Assembly: GCA_964196325.1 (NCBI GenBank)
Contig: CAXMST010000111.1
Span: 1 to 29,287 of the forward strand
DNA: 29,287 nucleotides
From: CAXMST01 sp964196325
GTDB taxonomy: Bacteria > Actinomycetota > Thermoleophilia > Solirubrobacterales > 70-9
Direction: 5' to 3'
The notes under the pieces were generated by a model that did not search any database, was not told where the DNA came from, and saw only the letters and a program-made list of their open reading frames with translations. A program made the translations under genes and the position numbers. Positions 8,549 through 16,855 of this stretch are shown here, one piece after another (position 1 is the stretch's first letter; each line of letters starts with the position of its first letter).

Positions 8549-9913
8549 ATGGCAAAACACGAACTGGCAATCCTCAACGGCACGGTGGTCCTACCCGGCG
8601 GCACCGTGGACGGACTCAACATCGGCGCCTCCGACGGTGCCATAGCGACCCTCAGCTCCGGCCCGATCGACGCCGACGAGACGATCGACGCGACCGGACT
8701 GACAGTGCTCCCAGGGTTAATCGACGAGCACTTCCACACCTTCCGCGGCTACGGATGGGAGACCTACGAGGGGGCGACGCGCGCCGCCCTGAAGGGCGGC
8801 GTCACCACCGTCATCGAGATGCCCCTCGATAAGCCGCCGACCCTGACCGGCGAGGCCCTGATCAACAAGCGCGCAGAGATCGCCGACCTCTGTCACGTCG
8901 ACTATGCGCTATTCGGTGGCTATTACCACGACGATCCCTCCCAGATGAGCGCGATGGCCGATGCCGGGGCGGGAGCATTCAAGCTCTTCACCGGCGGGGC
9001 GGCGCCCCCCGGGATGTTCCCCGGCGTCGACGACGGGGAGCTGCTCGACGCCCTGCGCCGCGTCGCCGAGCTGGGCTCGACCGTGACCGTGCACTCGGAG
9101 AACGCCGAGATGGTCGAGTTCGAGACCGCCAGGCTGCAGGCGGAGGGCCGCACCGACATGGGCGCCTGGGACGACGCGCGGCCCTGGTTCAGCGAGGTGG
9201 CCGCGGCGCAGACCGTGGCTCTTGCCGCGCAGGTAACCGGCGCCCGCACGGTGATCGCGCACGTGAGCTCACCGCAGACCCTCGAGGCGATCGACGCAGC
9301 TCGCCGCGGTGGGTCCGACGTCTGGGCCGAGACCTGCCACCACTACCTCTGCGGGTCGAGGGAGGCTTCGCTTAGCGACAACCGCCTGAAGTGGAACCCG
9401 CCGACCCGCGACGCAGCGGCCGTGGACTGGATGTGGGAGCTGCTGCGAGAGGGCAAGGTCCACACGGTGGCGAGCGACCATGCGCCGCTGGCGAAGGACC
9501 CGAACGCGAACGTCTGGGAACAGCGCCCGGGCTCCGGCAACGGGGTCGAGATCATGTTCCCGGTATTCGCGACAGACGCCCTGCATGGTCGGGAGGTGGG
9601 GATCGAGCGAGTCGCCGAGGTGATGTCGACCAACCCCGCCAAGATCTTCCGGCTCGAGGGCAAGGGCAGGATCGAGATCGGCGGCGATGCCGACTTCGCG
9701 ATCGTGGAGACGAACGGGAGCCGGGTGCTCGATGCCTCCGAGCTGCATTACCACGAGCAGCCGAATTGGAGCCCGTTCGAAGGAAAGGAACTCAAGGTCT
9801 ACCCGGTCTACACGGTCCTGCGCGGCAAGACGATGTACGCGGAGGGCGAGATTAGGGGCCAGGCCGGCGACGGCCGGCTACTGACCCCGCCGGGCGCGGC
9901 GACCCGCGACTGA
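8549..9913 (+). CDS. Allantoinase/dihydropyrimidinase-type cyclic amidohydrolase (copy 2)
   Basis: This 454-residue amidohydrolase has its complete binuclear site: H61-x-H63 in DEHFHTF, the carbamylation Lys K145 in AFKLFTGG, H182 in TVHSEN, H238 in VIAHVSS and D310 in VASDHAPL. The motifs KGGVTTVIEMPLD, ETCHHYL and KWNPPTRD are typical of allantoinase and its hydantoinase relatives. The C-terminus has NWSPFEGKELK, also found in that group. It differs clearly from the copy at 2821 (KLFTGG against KFSLFEYD around the Lys), so the two are paralogues with probably different substrates rather than a recent duplication. It is the last gene of the plus-strand operon and converges on an SDR gene. 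Confidence 0.9.
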   Translation: MAKHELAILNGTVVLPGGTVDGLNIGASDGAIATLSSGPIDADETIDATGLTVLPGLIDEHFHTFRGYGWETYEGATRAALKGGVTTVIEMPLDKPPTLTGEALINKRAEIADLCHVDYALFGGYYHDDPSQMSAMADAGAGAFKLFTGGAAPPGMFPGVDDGELLDALRRVAELGSTVTVHSENAEMVEFETARLQAEGRTDMGAWDDARPWFSEVAAAQTVALAAQVTGARTVIAHVSSPQTLEAIDAARRGGSDVWAETCHHYLCGSREASLSDNRLKWNPPTRDAAAVDWMWELLREGKVHTVASDHAPLAKDPNANVWEQRPGSGNGVEIMFPVFATDALHGREVGIERVAEVMSTNPAKIFRLEGKGRIEIGGDADFAIVETNGSRVLDASELHYHEQPNWSPFEGKELKVYPVYTVLRGKTMYAEGEIRGQAGDGRLLTPPGAATRD

Positions 9914-9953
9914 TGCAGCTCTGCTGGACCCGCAGCCCGCAGGGCGGCTCCGG

Positions 9954-10721
9954 TCAGGGAGTGGTCATGCCGCCGTCGACCGGCAGCACGGCTCCGGTCA
10001 GGAACGGCGGGGCATCGGCCAGAAGCCAGGCAATCAGGCTCGCAATCTCCTCCGGCTCTCCGTAGCGGCCGATCGGGATCCGATCCACGAACACCGAGGG
10101 GTCGCCACCCTGGCTTCGTACCTCGGCCTCGATCGCCTCCATCATCCCGGTGTCGGTCGGCCCCGGGGCGACGGCGTTGATGCGGATGTTCTCCTGCGCG
10201 ACCTCGAGGGCGGCGCCGCGGCTCAGGCCGATCACAGCGTGCTTGCTTGCCGAGTATGCCGAGAGGTTCGGCACCCCCCGGAGGCCGGCCTGGGAGGAGA
10301 TGTTGACGATCGATCCGCCGCCGCGCCGCCGCAGAGCCGGGATCGCATGCCGCATCCCGAGGAAGACGCCGCGGACGTTGACGGCCATCGTCCGGTCGAA
10401 GGCCTCGAGTGGATAGTCCGTCACCGGGGCGATCGCACCGGGCACGCCGGCATTGTTGAGCCACGCGTCGATCCCGCCGTGAGCGGCCTCGGTCTCGGCC
10501 GCCAGGCGCGCGACCGCTTCGTCGTCGCTGACGTCGACGGCGACGCCGGTCGCCTCACCGCCCGCCTCGCGGACGGCCTCAGCCGTCTCCTCGCCGAGCG
10601 CCGCGTCGAGGTCTGTGGCGACGATCCGCAGGCCCCGTGCCGCCAGTGACATAGCCGTGGCGCGGCCGATCGCGCCGCCGGCCCCGGTGAGCACGGCGAC
10701 ACGCGCTGGCGTCTGATCCAT
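9954..10721 (-). CDS. Short-chain dehydrogenase/reductase (classical SDR)
   Basis: This 255-residue classical SDR has TGAGGAIGR (12-20), the structural motif NNAG (89-92), the catalytic triad S143 in NISSQAG, Y156 and K160 in YSASK, and a GPTDTGMM substrate loop. Asp at the end of beta-2 (VATDLD) favours NAD(H). It lies 30 bases after the ABC permease on the same strand and probably belongs to that transcript as its last gene. The ATG at 10721 has only a weak ribosome-binding sequence. The substrate is unknown; an alcohol or hydroxyacid derived from the imported compound would fit. Confidence 0.9.
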   Translation of the reverse strand: MDQTPARVAVLTGAGGAIGRATAMSLAARGLRIVATDLDAALGEETAEAVREAGGEATGVAVDVSDDEAVARLAAETEAAHGGIDAWLNNAGVPGAIAPVTDYPLEAFDRTMAVNVRGVFLGMRHAIPALRRRGGGSIVNISSQAGLRGVPNLSAYSASKHAVIGLSRGAALEVAQENIRINAVAPGPTDTGMMEAIEAEVRSQGGDPSVFVDRIPIGRYGEPEEIASLIAWLLADAPPFLTGAVLPVDGGMTTP

Positions 10722-10751
10722 CAGGATTCGCTCGACTCGGGTTCGGCGCGA

Positions 10752-11810
10752 TCAGCCGGCGCCAGCCGCCGCCTCATCCTTGAGGTCCCTACGTCGCAGC
10801 AGTTGCCCGGCCGAGACCGCGATGACCAATGCGCCACCGTAGAAGATCTGCTGAACGAAGTTCTCCACGCCGATCAACTGCAGACCGGTGATACCGCTGA
10901 CCAGGAAGTAGACGGCAATGAACGTGCCCCAGGGGTTGAAGCGCCCCGGTCTGATCGCGGTCGCCCCCAAGAAGGCGGCGGCGAATGCGGGCAGCAGGAA
11001 CTGCAGACCCGAGGTCGGATCGGCGCCCCCGAGCGAGCCCGCGTAGGCGACCCCCGCCAGGGCCGAGATCAGCCCCGACATGCCGAGCGCGCCCCAGCGC
11101 AGCCTGCCGACGTTGATCCCGCTCAGCCGCGAAACGTTGCGGCCGCGGCCGACGAACAGCAGTCGGCGGCCGAGGGCGGTGTAGGTAAAGACGTACCAGA
11201 GCAGGATCGTGAGCAACAAGCCATACCAGAAGACCAGTGAGATCCCGAGTAGGCGTTCTTCGACCACCCACTTGCTGAGGTCCGGTGGCAGGCCTGTAAC
11301 CGTGTTGGAGTCGCTGATCCAGAGGGTGATCCCGCCGATGATCGAGCCGACGCCGAGCGTGACTATGAACGAGTCGATGTTCAACAGCACAACCAAGCCG
11401 CCGTTGATCAGGCCAATCAGCAGGCCGATCGCGAGCACCACGATGATCGCCGGCAGCAACGCCCAGCCGTGATCGACCGTGAGGATCGCCAGGGTCATCG
11501 CCGAGAGCACCATGACCCCGGCGATAGAGAGGTCGAAGTCGCCCGTCGTCAGCGGAATGATCAGGCCCAGCGCCAGGATCAGGAGAACGGCCTGGGAGCC
11601 GAAGATCGTCTCGAAGTTGCCGGTCTGGAAGTAGGTGTCAGGCTCAGCCAGGCTGAAGACCAGAATCACCACGGCCCACGCCCCGATCAGCGCGTAGCGC
11701 TCCCCGAGCTCACCGAGACTGGGTCGCGAGGACATCGACTTGTCGTCCTTTGGTTCGCTCCCTTTGCCGGATCCCGAGCCCGGGCTCGCGGCTGTGTCGT
11801 TCGCTGCCAT
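10752..11810 (-). CDS. ABC importer permease, ribose/monosaccharide type (RbsC-like)
   Basis: This 352-residue polytopic membrane protein belongs to the BPD_transp_2 family (RbsC, XylH, also BmpA-type systems). A cytoplasmic N-tail of about 35 residues rich in Ser, Gly and Lys is followed by about nine hydrophobic segments. Family landmarks are TTGDFDLSIAGVMVLSAM near residue 85-100 and SGLQFLLPAFAAAFLGATAI near 265-285. It starts 4 bases after the ATPase stop, so it is co-transcribed with it. A second Met 25 codons in could be the true start, but the coupled ATG at 11810 is favoured. The family imports sugars, polyols and some nucleosides or autoinducers. Here a ureide or related heterocycle is possible given the neighbours. 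Confidence 0.9.
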   Translation of the reverse strand: MAANDTAASPGSGSGKGSEPKDDKSMSSRPSLGELGERYALIGAWAVVILVFSLAEPDTYFQTGNFETIFGSQAVLLILALGLIIPLTTGDFDLSIAGVMVLSAMTLAILTVDHGWALLPAIIVVLAIGLLIGLINGGLVVLLNIDSFIVTLGVGSIIGGITLWISDSNTVTGLPPDLSKWVVEERLLGISLVFWYGLLLTILLWYVFTYTALGRRLLFVGRGRNVSRLSGINVGRLRWGALGMSGLISALAGVAYAGSLGGADPTSGLQFLLPAFAAAFLGATAIRPGRFNPWGTFIAVYFLVSGITGLQLIGVENFVQQIFYGGALVIAVSAGQLLRRRDLKDEAAAGAG

Positions 11811-11814
11811 CTAC

Positions 11815-13482
11815 CTAACCGTCCTTCGTTTCAGTCTGGTTGTTGACGTGGTTGTTGCCGCCGCGAGCGCCGCCCATGTGAACCTGTTCGGCGATCCGAT
11901 GCTTGTCGAGCTCGCCCTTGGTCAGCTCCTGTGTGACCGCGCCGTCATGGACGATCAGGACGCGATCGCAGATCTGGGCGAGCTGCTCGTAGTCGGTGCT
12001 CGCGCAGAGCACCGCCATGCCCTCCTCGGCGGTCTCGATAATCCTCTCGAAGATCTGGCCGCGAGCGCCGATATCGACGCCCTGCGTCGGCTCGTGCAGC
12101 AGCATCAGCTGGGGATCGGTCTGCAGCCACTTGACGAGCAGCGCCTTCTGCTGGTTGCCACCACTCAGCGAGTGGTAGGTGAGCCTCGGGTTCGAGGGGC
12201 GCACGTCGAACTCATCCAGCCGGGTGGCGGCGTCCGCGGCCAGCGCCCCCAGCCGCAGCCGCAGCGGGCCGTACTCCCCGAGCACCTGCAGCATCACGTT
12301 CTCGCCGACCGACATCGAGCCGATGCTGCCCTCGTTCTGGCGATCGCCGGGCAACAGCGCCATGCCGGCCCCCAGGGCCCGCTGCGGCGTCATCTTCGCC
12401 AGATCGTAGTTAGCCCCGTCGACGCGCAGCTCGCCGCCGAAGCAGGGCTTGGCACCAAACAGCAGATAGGGAATGTCCTCGAAGCCCGAGCCCAGCAGGC
12501 CGGACACGCCGAGCACCTCTCCCTTGTGGATGTTGAACTCGGCCCCGCGCAGCTGGCGACCCGTCAGGCCCGTGACCGAACCCACCACCGGAAGCTCGCT
12601 CGTCTCCCGGGGCGATGGGGCATAGGCGGCCAGGCGACGGCCGACGATCATCTGCACCAGCTCAGCCTCATCAGCCTTCTCGGTGGTGACCGTGCCCTGG
12701 ACCTTGCCATCGCGCAGCACGGTGGCCCGATCCGTCAGCTCGAAGACCTCGTCGAGATCATGGGAGACGAACAGCACGCTGGAGTTCTGGGCGACGATCT
12801 CGCGGACCAGAAGGAACAGGTCCTCGGTGCCGGCCTTGGAGAGGAAGGTCGTCGGCTCGTCGAGTACGAGTAGCTCGCTGCCCTCGCGGTCGAGGTTGTG
12901 CACGTCGTCGATCGCGCGGACGATCGCCAGGCGGGCGCGATCGGTCTCGCTGAGCTCGTTGACTACCGTCTCCGGGCGGATCTTGACCCCGTAGCGCTCG
13001 AAGACGTCACGGGCGCGGCGCCCCTCCTTACGCCAGTTGATGCGCCAGCTGCTGGAGCGGGCCAGGTCGACAATGCGAAGGTTCTCGAGCGCGGTCAGCT
13101 CGGTCAGCAGGCCCAGGTCCTGGTGGACGAAGCTCAGACCCAGGTCGCGGAACTGGCCCGGGTGCAGGGGCAGGGGCACATCCTTGCCGTTGAACTTGAG
13201 ACTCCCGGTCTCCGGGGTGTGGTAGGCGGCGAGGATCTTGATCAGGGTCGACTTGCCGGAGCCGTTCTCGCCGAGCAGGCCGTGCACCTCGCCCGGCGCG
13301 ATCGTCAGGTCGACACCGTCCAGGGCGCGAGCACCGCCGAACGACTTCGAGAGGTCGCGGAGCTCGAGAACGGGCCCAGCGACGGCTTGACGGGCCGAGC
13401 CGGCCGCCCCCTCCGGGGCGACCGGCTCACTGCCGTCTTCGGGCCGCTTAGACGATCCAGGATCGATGCGGTCCTCGCTCAT
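11815..13482 (-). CDS. ABC importer double ATPase, RbsA/MglA type
   Basis: This 555-residue protein has two fused nucleotide-binding domains, longer than the usual ~500 because of a 35-residue N-tail. Domain 1 has Walker A GENGSGKST (71-79) and Walker B LLVLDEPTT (D208-E209), but a degenerate signature LSETD (177-181). Domain 2 lacks a true Walker A (GLLGSGFED), as is common in this family. It has a perfect LSGGNQQ signature (439-445) and a Walker B in which the Asp is His (H463 in LLHEPTQGVD). One hydrolysing composite site is therefore expected: Walker A of domain 1 with LSGGQ of domain 2. It lies 5 bases after the binding-protein gene, so it is coupled to it. Confidence 0.92.
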   Translation of the reverse strand: MSEDRIDPGSSKRPEDGSEPVAPEGAAGSARQAVAGPVLELRDLSKSFGGARALDGVDLTIAPGEVHGLLGENGSGKSTLIKILAAYHTPETGSLKFNGKDVPLPLHPGQFRDLGLSFVHQDLGLLTELTALENLRIVDLARSSSWRINWRKEGRRARDVFERYGVKIRPETVVNELSETDRARLAIVRAIDDVHNLDREGSELLVLDEPTTFLSKAGTEDLFLLVREIVAQNSSVLFVSHDLDEVFELTDRATVLRDGKVQGTVTTEKADEAELVQMIVGRRLAAYAPSPRETSELPVVGSVTGLTGRQLRGAEFNIHKGEVLGVSGLLGSGFEDIPYLLFGAKPCFGGELRVDGANYDLAKMTPQRALGAGMALLPGDRQNEGSIGSMSVGENVMLQVLGEYGPLRLRLGALAADAATRLDEFDVRPSNPRLTYHSLSGGNQQKALLVKWLQTDPQLMLLHEPTQGVDIGARGQIFERIIETAEEGMAVLCASTDYEQLAQICDRVLIVHDGAVTQELTKGELDKHRIAEQVHMGGARGGNNHVNNQTETKDG

Positions 13483-13487
13483 CGGGT

Positions 13488-14690
13488 CTAACCAATACCC
13501 CAGAGCTCTTCGTATCCGGAGATATAGGCGTCGCCGTAGCCCTCGTTACCCGTGGGCGGAGTACCGGTCTCATCGACGTTGCCCTTGTCGAAGACGCGCA
13601 GAGGCGTGTCCTCCAGGCCATCTTCGATGATCGGGCCATCGGCGAGAATCCGGAAGGCCTGGTCCATGTTGGCCCAGCCCAGCCAGTTGATGTTCTCACC
13701 CTGATCCGCCGCCATGATATCGCCATCCTGGATCAGCTTGAGGATGTCCGGGGTGCCGTTGTAGGAGGCGATCCTGACCTCGCCGCCACCCTTCTGCGCC
13801 TGCTTGATGCCGGCCTCAACTCCGAGCGACATCGAGTCGTAGATCGGCAGCACCCAGTTGACGTCGGGGTCAGCCTGGAGTGCGGACTGCACCTCGGGCT
13901 GGATCTTCGTACCCCAATCGACGACCGGAACGTTGATCACCTTCTGCTTGGCGTCCGGGCAACGCTCGGAGAGCCGGGTCTGCATCGCATCGACGATCCC
14001 GTCCGAAGGCGGAACCTCGCTTGCGGTGATGATCACGGCGTTGACGTCACAACCGGACTCCGATACCGCGTAATCAGCGGAGAGCTCGGCGGCCTTCCAG
14101 AAGGGCACCGTGACGAGCGCTGTAATCAGATCAGCGACCTCGGGGTCATCCGGACCCGTCCCGTTCTGGTACAGGTGCGAGACCAAGACCGGGATCCCGG
14201 CCTTTTCCGCTTCCTTCAGCTGCGGGACCAGCAGGTTCGGGTCATTGCCCGCCTGCAGGACGATCAGATCGACATCACGGTCGATTGCCTGCTCCATGCC
14301 CTGAGCCCACTCAGTCGGCGAACCCTCGTTCTCGAACTGGATGAATTCGACGCCGTGGTCTTCGGCGATCTTCTGCATCTCGTCGTCGATCGCGGCGACG
14401 TACGGAATCGTGCTCGCGACCGGGATGTTGAATATGGTCTTACCCTCGGCTCCCGAGATGTCGAAGGCCTCAGCCTCGAGCGTGAACTCGGGGATCGCCT
14501 TGTTCTCCTCGATGTTTGCCGCGGCGTCCGCCTGAGCGTCACCGCCGTCAGCTGTGGTCTCGGTGCCTCCGGAGTCCGCGCTCGTGCTGTCATCGTCGTC
14601 GTCACCGCACGCGGCGACGAGGACGCTCAGCGCCAGGACTAGTAGCCCGGCTATCAGAGCGGCCTTTGAGCGTAGTCGTGAAGTTCTCAT
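13488..14690 (-). CDS. Substrate-binding lipoprotein of the ABC importer (RbsB-like, Peripla_BP_4)
   Basis: This 400-residue lipoprotein has basic N-terminal residues, a hydrophobic core and lipobox LVAAC with lipidated C28, followed by an acidic GDDDDD stretch and a Ser/Thr/Ala linker. The mature part is a type I periplasmic-binding fold (INK..-like start FNIPVASTIPYVAAIDDEM, then DLIVLQAGNDPN in the hinge region). The start chosen is ATG 14690, preceded by GAGGAGAGGG. A TTG at 14714 is in frame, but it would bury that ribosome-binding site inside the gene. It is the first gene of the ABC operon and has its own upstream region with tandem palindromes. The ligand is unknown; sugar-type binding proteins also bind nucleosides and other small polar molecules. 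Confidence 0.92.
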   Translation of the reverse strand: MRTSRLRSKAALIAGLLVLALSVLVAACGDDDDDSTSADSGGTETTADGGDAQADAAANIEENKAIPEFTLEAEAFDISGAEGKTIFNIPVASTIPYVAAIDDEMQKIAEDHGVEFIQFENEGSPTEWAQGMEQAIDRDVDLIVLQAGNDPNLLVPQLKEAEKAGIPVLVSHLYQNGTGPDDPEVADLITALVTVPFWKAAELSADYAVSESGCDVNAVIITASEVPPSDGIVDAMQTRLSERCPDAKQKVINVPVVDWGTKIQPEVQSALQADPDVNWVLPIYDSMSLGVEAGIKQAQKGGGEVRIASYNGTPDILKLIQDGDIMAADQGENINWLGWANMDQAFRILADGPIIEDGLEDTPLRVFDKGNVDETGTPPTGNEGYGDAYISGYEELWGIG

Positions 14691-14696
14691 GCTCTG

Positions 14697-14706
14697 CCCT
14701 CTCCTC
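14697..14706 (-). promoter_or_regulatory. Ribosome-binding site deciding the lipoprotein start
   Basis: On the minus strand GAGGAGAGGG ends 6 bases before ATG 14690. It lies inside the longer in-frame option beginning at TTG 14714, so it argues for the shorter start. Confidence 0.7.
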
Positions 14707-14720
14707 GATTTCAATTTCTC

Positions 14721-14740
14721 CCGTATACCACCGTATACGA
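14721..14740. promoter_or_regulatory. Candidate operator: tandem 10-bp repeat with GTATAC palindromes
   Basis: Two 10-bp units, CCGTATACCA and CCGTATACGA, stand head to tail, each with the perfect palindrome GTATAC (14723-14728 and 14733-14738), spaced one helical turn apart. They lie 31-50 bases upstream of the lipoprotein ATG. On the minus strand they overlap a possible -10 (TATACG, 14737-14732), with TTGTGG at 14758-14753 as a poor -35 (15-base spacer). FCD-type GntR regulators often bind GTATAC-centred sites, and NanR binds tandem GGTATA repeats. The GntR at 19172 is therefore a candidate binder, but that link is inference. Confidence 0.5.
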
Positions 14741-14826
14741 GCTACCTCGGTGCCACAATAGCGCAAGATCACCGGTGCGACGCGGCTCATCAACGCCTCG
14801 CGTCAGCCTCATAATCCGGACATACC

Positions 14827-15855
14827 TCACGGCCGCAGCAGCACCTTCCCGAATTGCTTGCGCCCCTCCATCAACTGGTGGCCGCGGGTCGCGTCCTGCA
14901 GCCCAAGACGATCTGAGATCACCGGTTCGAGCTCACCTCGACCGACCAGCTCGATCACCCTGCGAAGCTCGGCCTCGGTCGCCCGCGCACAGCCGATCAC
15001 CGACCATTCGTTTCGGAACAGGGTGATCAGGTCGAGAGGCACCACCTCTCCGGCGTGGCCGCCACAGACGACCACTCGGCCACCGGTCCCCACCGCCTCG
15101 AGGCTGCTCGTGAAGACCTCGCCGCCGACGTGCTCGAGCACCACGTCGACCCCGCGACCGTCGGTCGCCTCGAGCACCGCCTCGGTCAGGTTCTCCCGCT
15201 CGTAGTTGACGACCACGTCGGCGCCGAGTTCGCGCGCGAGCTCGAGCTTGGCGTCGGTCCCCGCGGAGGCGACGATCCTGGCGCCGGCTCGGCGCGCGAC
15301 CTGGATCCCGGATGAGCCGACGCCGCTGCCGGCGGCCGAGATCAGGACGGTCTCGCCCGCTCGCAGGTTCGCCCGCGCTATCAGGCAATGCCACGCCGTC
15401 GCGAAGGTCGTCTGGGTTGCCGCCGCCTGGTCGTAGGACATCCCCTCCGGCATCGCGACGACGGCGTGGGCGGGCGCCGCCAGGTACTCGGCGTAACCAC
15501 CTGGTCGCTGCACACCGAGCATCTCCAGGCGCTCACAGAACTGCTGGCGCCCGGCCAGGCAGGGCTCGCACTCGCGGCAGGCGATCTGATAAAGCGGGGT
15601 GACCCGGTCGCCCTCGGCGAACCCTTCGACCGCCGCACCGACGGCCGCCACATCGCCGCCGACCTCGAAGCCAAGCGTATGGGGCAGCGTCAGCGGCAGC
15701 CGCGACGAGCCATCCCGCATGTCGAGGTCGACATGGTTGAGCCCCACCGATCGAACCCTGATCAGAACGTCGTCTGCCCCGACCTCTGGATCGGGCGCGT
15801 CCTCATAACGCAGCACGCTCGCCTCGCCGTACTCGTGGAACCGCACTGCCTTCAC
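14827..15855 (-). CDS. Zinc-type MDR dehydrogenase/quinone reductase
   Basis: This 342-residue MDR protein has a structural-zinc loop with four Cys (C93, C96, C99, C107 in CRECEPCLAGRQQFC), GFEVGGDV at 62-69 and the nucleotide motif AAGSGVGSSGIQVA. The residue at the catalytic Cys position is Asn (VGLNHVDL), so a catalytic zinc is unlikely. This pattern is common in quinone oxidoreductase and enoyl reductase-like members. The start is GTG 15855, with AGGGGGC upstream, giving the typical MKAVRFHEYG-type N-terminus. The open frame continues to 16041 but into antisense of the next gene. It lies 31 bases after the PuuE-like gene and is the last gene of the minus-strand CitE operon. Confidence 0.88.
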   Translation of the reverse strand: MKAVRFHEYGEASVLRYEDAPDPEVGADDVLIRVRSVGLNHVDLDMRDGSSRLPLTLPHTLGFEVGGDVAAVGAAVEGFAEGDRVTPLYQIACRECEPCLAGRQQFCERLEMLGVQRPGGYAEYLAAPAHAVVAMPEGMSYDQAAATQTTFATAWHCLIARANLRAGETVLISAAGSGVGSSGIQVARRAGARIVASAGTDAKLELARELGADVVVNYERENLTEAVLEATDGRGVDVVLEHVGGEVFTSSLEAVGTGGRVVVCGGHAGEVVPLDLITLFRNEWSVIGCARATEAELRRVIELVGRGELEPVISDRLGLQDATRGHQLMEGRKQFGKVLLRP

Positions 15856-15886
15856 GCCGAGCGCCCCCTGCCCTGTGGCCGGCGAT

Positions 15887-16819
15887 TCAAGCGCCGAACT
15901 CCTCGTGGTGCTCGTTCCACCAGTTCGCGATGTCGATCCGCCGCGCGAACCAGACATCGCCCTTCTCATGGGCGTACTCGATGAAGTCCTTGAGGCCGGA
16001 GGTCCGCCCCGCCTGCCCAGCCCAGCGCGAATGGAGGCCAACCGACATCATCCGTGGGTGGGTGGCACCCTCGTCCCAGAGGTAGTCGAGCCCGCGCCGG
16101 CACTGGTCGAAGAACGAGGTCGGGTCCGAGAATCCCTGAGCGAGCACATAGCGGCCATCGTTGTAGGTGAAGGAGTAGGGGATGACGAGGTGGCGCTGGC
16201 CCTCGACCTCGACGTAGTAGGGCAGATCATCGTTGTAGGCGTCGGAGTCGTAGACGAATCCGCCCTCCTCGACGAGCAGCTCGCGGGTGTGGACCGAGGG
16301 GCCGTAACGGCAGTACCAGCCGCGGGGACGCTCACCGCAGGTCTTCTCGATCGAGGCGATCGCGGCCTCGATGTGCGCCTTCTCCTCCTCGCGGCTCAGC
16401 GTCCAGACCTCCTCCCAGCGCCAGCCGTGCGAACAGGGCTCGTGCCCGGCCTCCTGGAGCCATTGCCCGACCTCCGGGTTGCGCTCGAAGGCGACCGCGG
16501 CACCGAAGAACGTAATCGGAACCTTGAACTCGTCGAACAGGCGCTGCAGGCGCCAGACCCCTGCGCGACTGCCGTACTCGTAGACGGACTCGGCCGCGAG
16601 GTCCCGATAGGCGGCATCCATCAGATAGGGGATCTCTGCCAAACCTTCGTTGCGGTCGTCGCCGGCGGCCTTCGAGTACTCCGAGCCCTCCTCCCAATTG
16701 AGGCAGAGGCTGACGGCGACGCGAGCGCCGTTCGGCCAGACCACCTTGGGTACGTGGCGGCCGTGGCCCACGTAGTTGCGACGGGGCCCGGGTGCGTTCG
16801 GATCGTCAACCAGCTCCAT
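15887..16819 (-). CDS. PuuE-like cyclic amide hydrolase (polysaccharide deacetylase fold)
   Basis: This 310-residue NodB/polysaccharide deacetylase-fold protein is of the PuuE allantoinase/cyclic imide hydrolase type. The normal T-F-D-D metal motif is replaced by LNWEEGSE (40-47), as in PuuE. Other landmarks are SHGWRWEEV (130-138), RGWYCRYGPS (166-175), DSDAYNDDLPYY (191-202) and GLHSRW (261-266). PuuE opens allantoin without a family-type metal site, and bacterial imidases for succinimide- or dihydrouracil-like rings belong to the same group. GGAGGA lies 6 bases before the ATG. It sits between a CoA-transferase and a dehydrogenase, which suits a pathway ending in an organic acid. It is a ring opener unrelated to those at 2821 and 8549. 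Confidence 0.88.
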   Translation of the reverse strand: MELVDDPNAPGPRRNYVGHGRHVPKVVWPNGARVAVSLCLNWEEGSEYSKAAGDDRNEGLAEIPYLMDAAYRDLAAESVYEYGSRAGVWRLQRLFDEFKVPITFFGAAVAFERNPEVGQWLQEAGHEPCSHGWRWEEVWTLSREEEKAHIEAAIASIEKTCGERPRGWYCRYGPSVHTRELLVEEGGFVYDSDAYNDDLPYYVEVEGQRHLVIPYSFTYNDGRYVLAQGFSDPTSFFDQCRRGLDYLWDEGATHPRMMSVGLHSRWAGQAGRTSGLKDFIEYAHEKGDVWFARRIDIANWWNEHHEEFGA

Positions 16820-16855
16820 ACTGTTCCTCCAGTGCCTTTCCGAGGTTTTCTGCGG

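Noticed and set aside
9914..9953. A terminator hairpin between the converging hydrolase and SDR genes.
   Set aside because: Only a 4-bp GCCC/GGGC stem with a 3-base loop is present and there is no T-run; too weak to call.
15856..16041. An N-terminal extension of the MDR dehydrogenase.
   Set aside because: It runs antisense-like through the end of the PuuE-like gene in another frame; the GTG at 15855 gives the normal family N-terminus.
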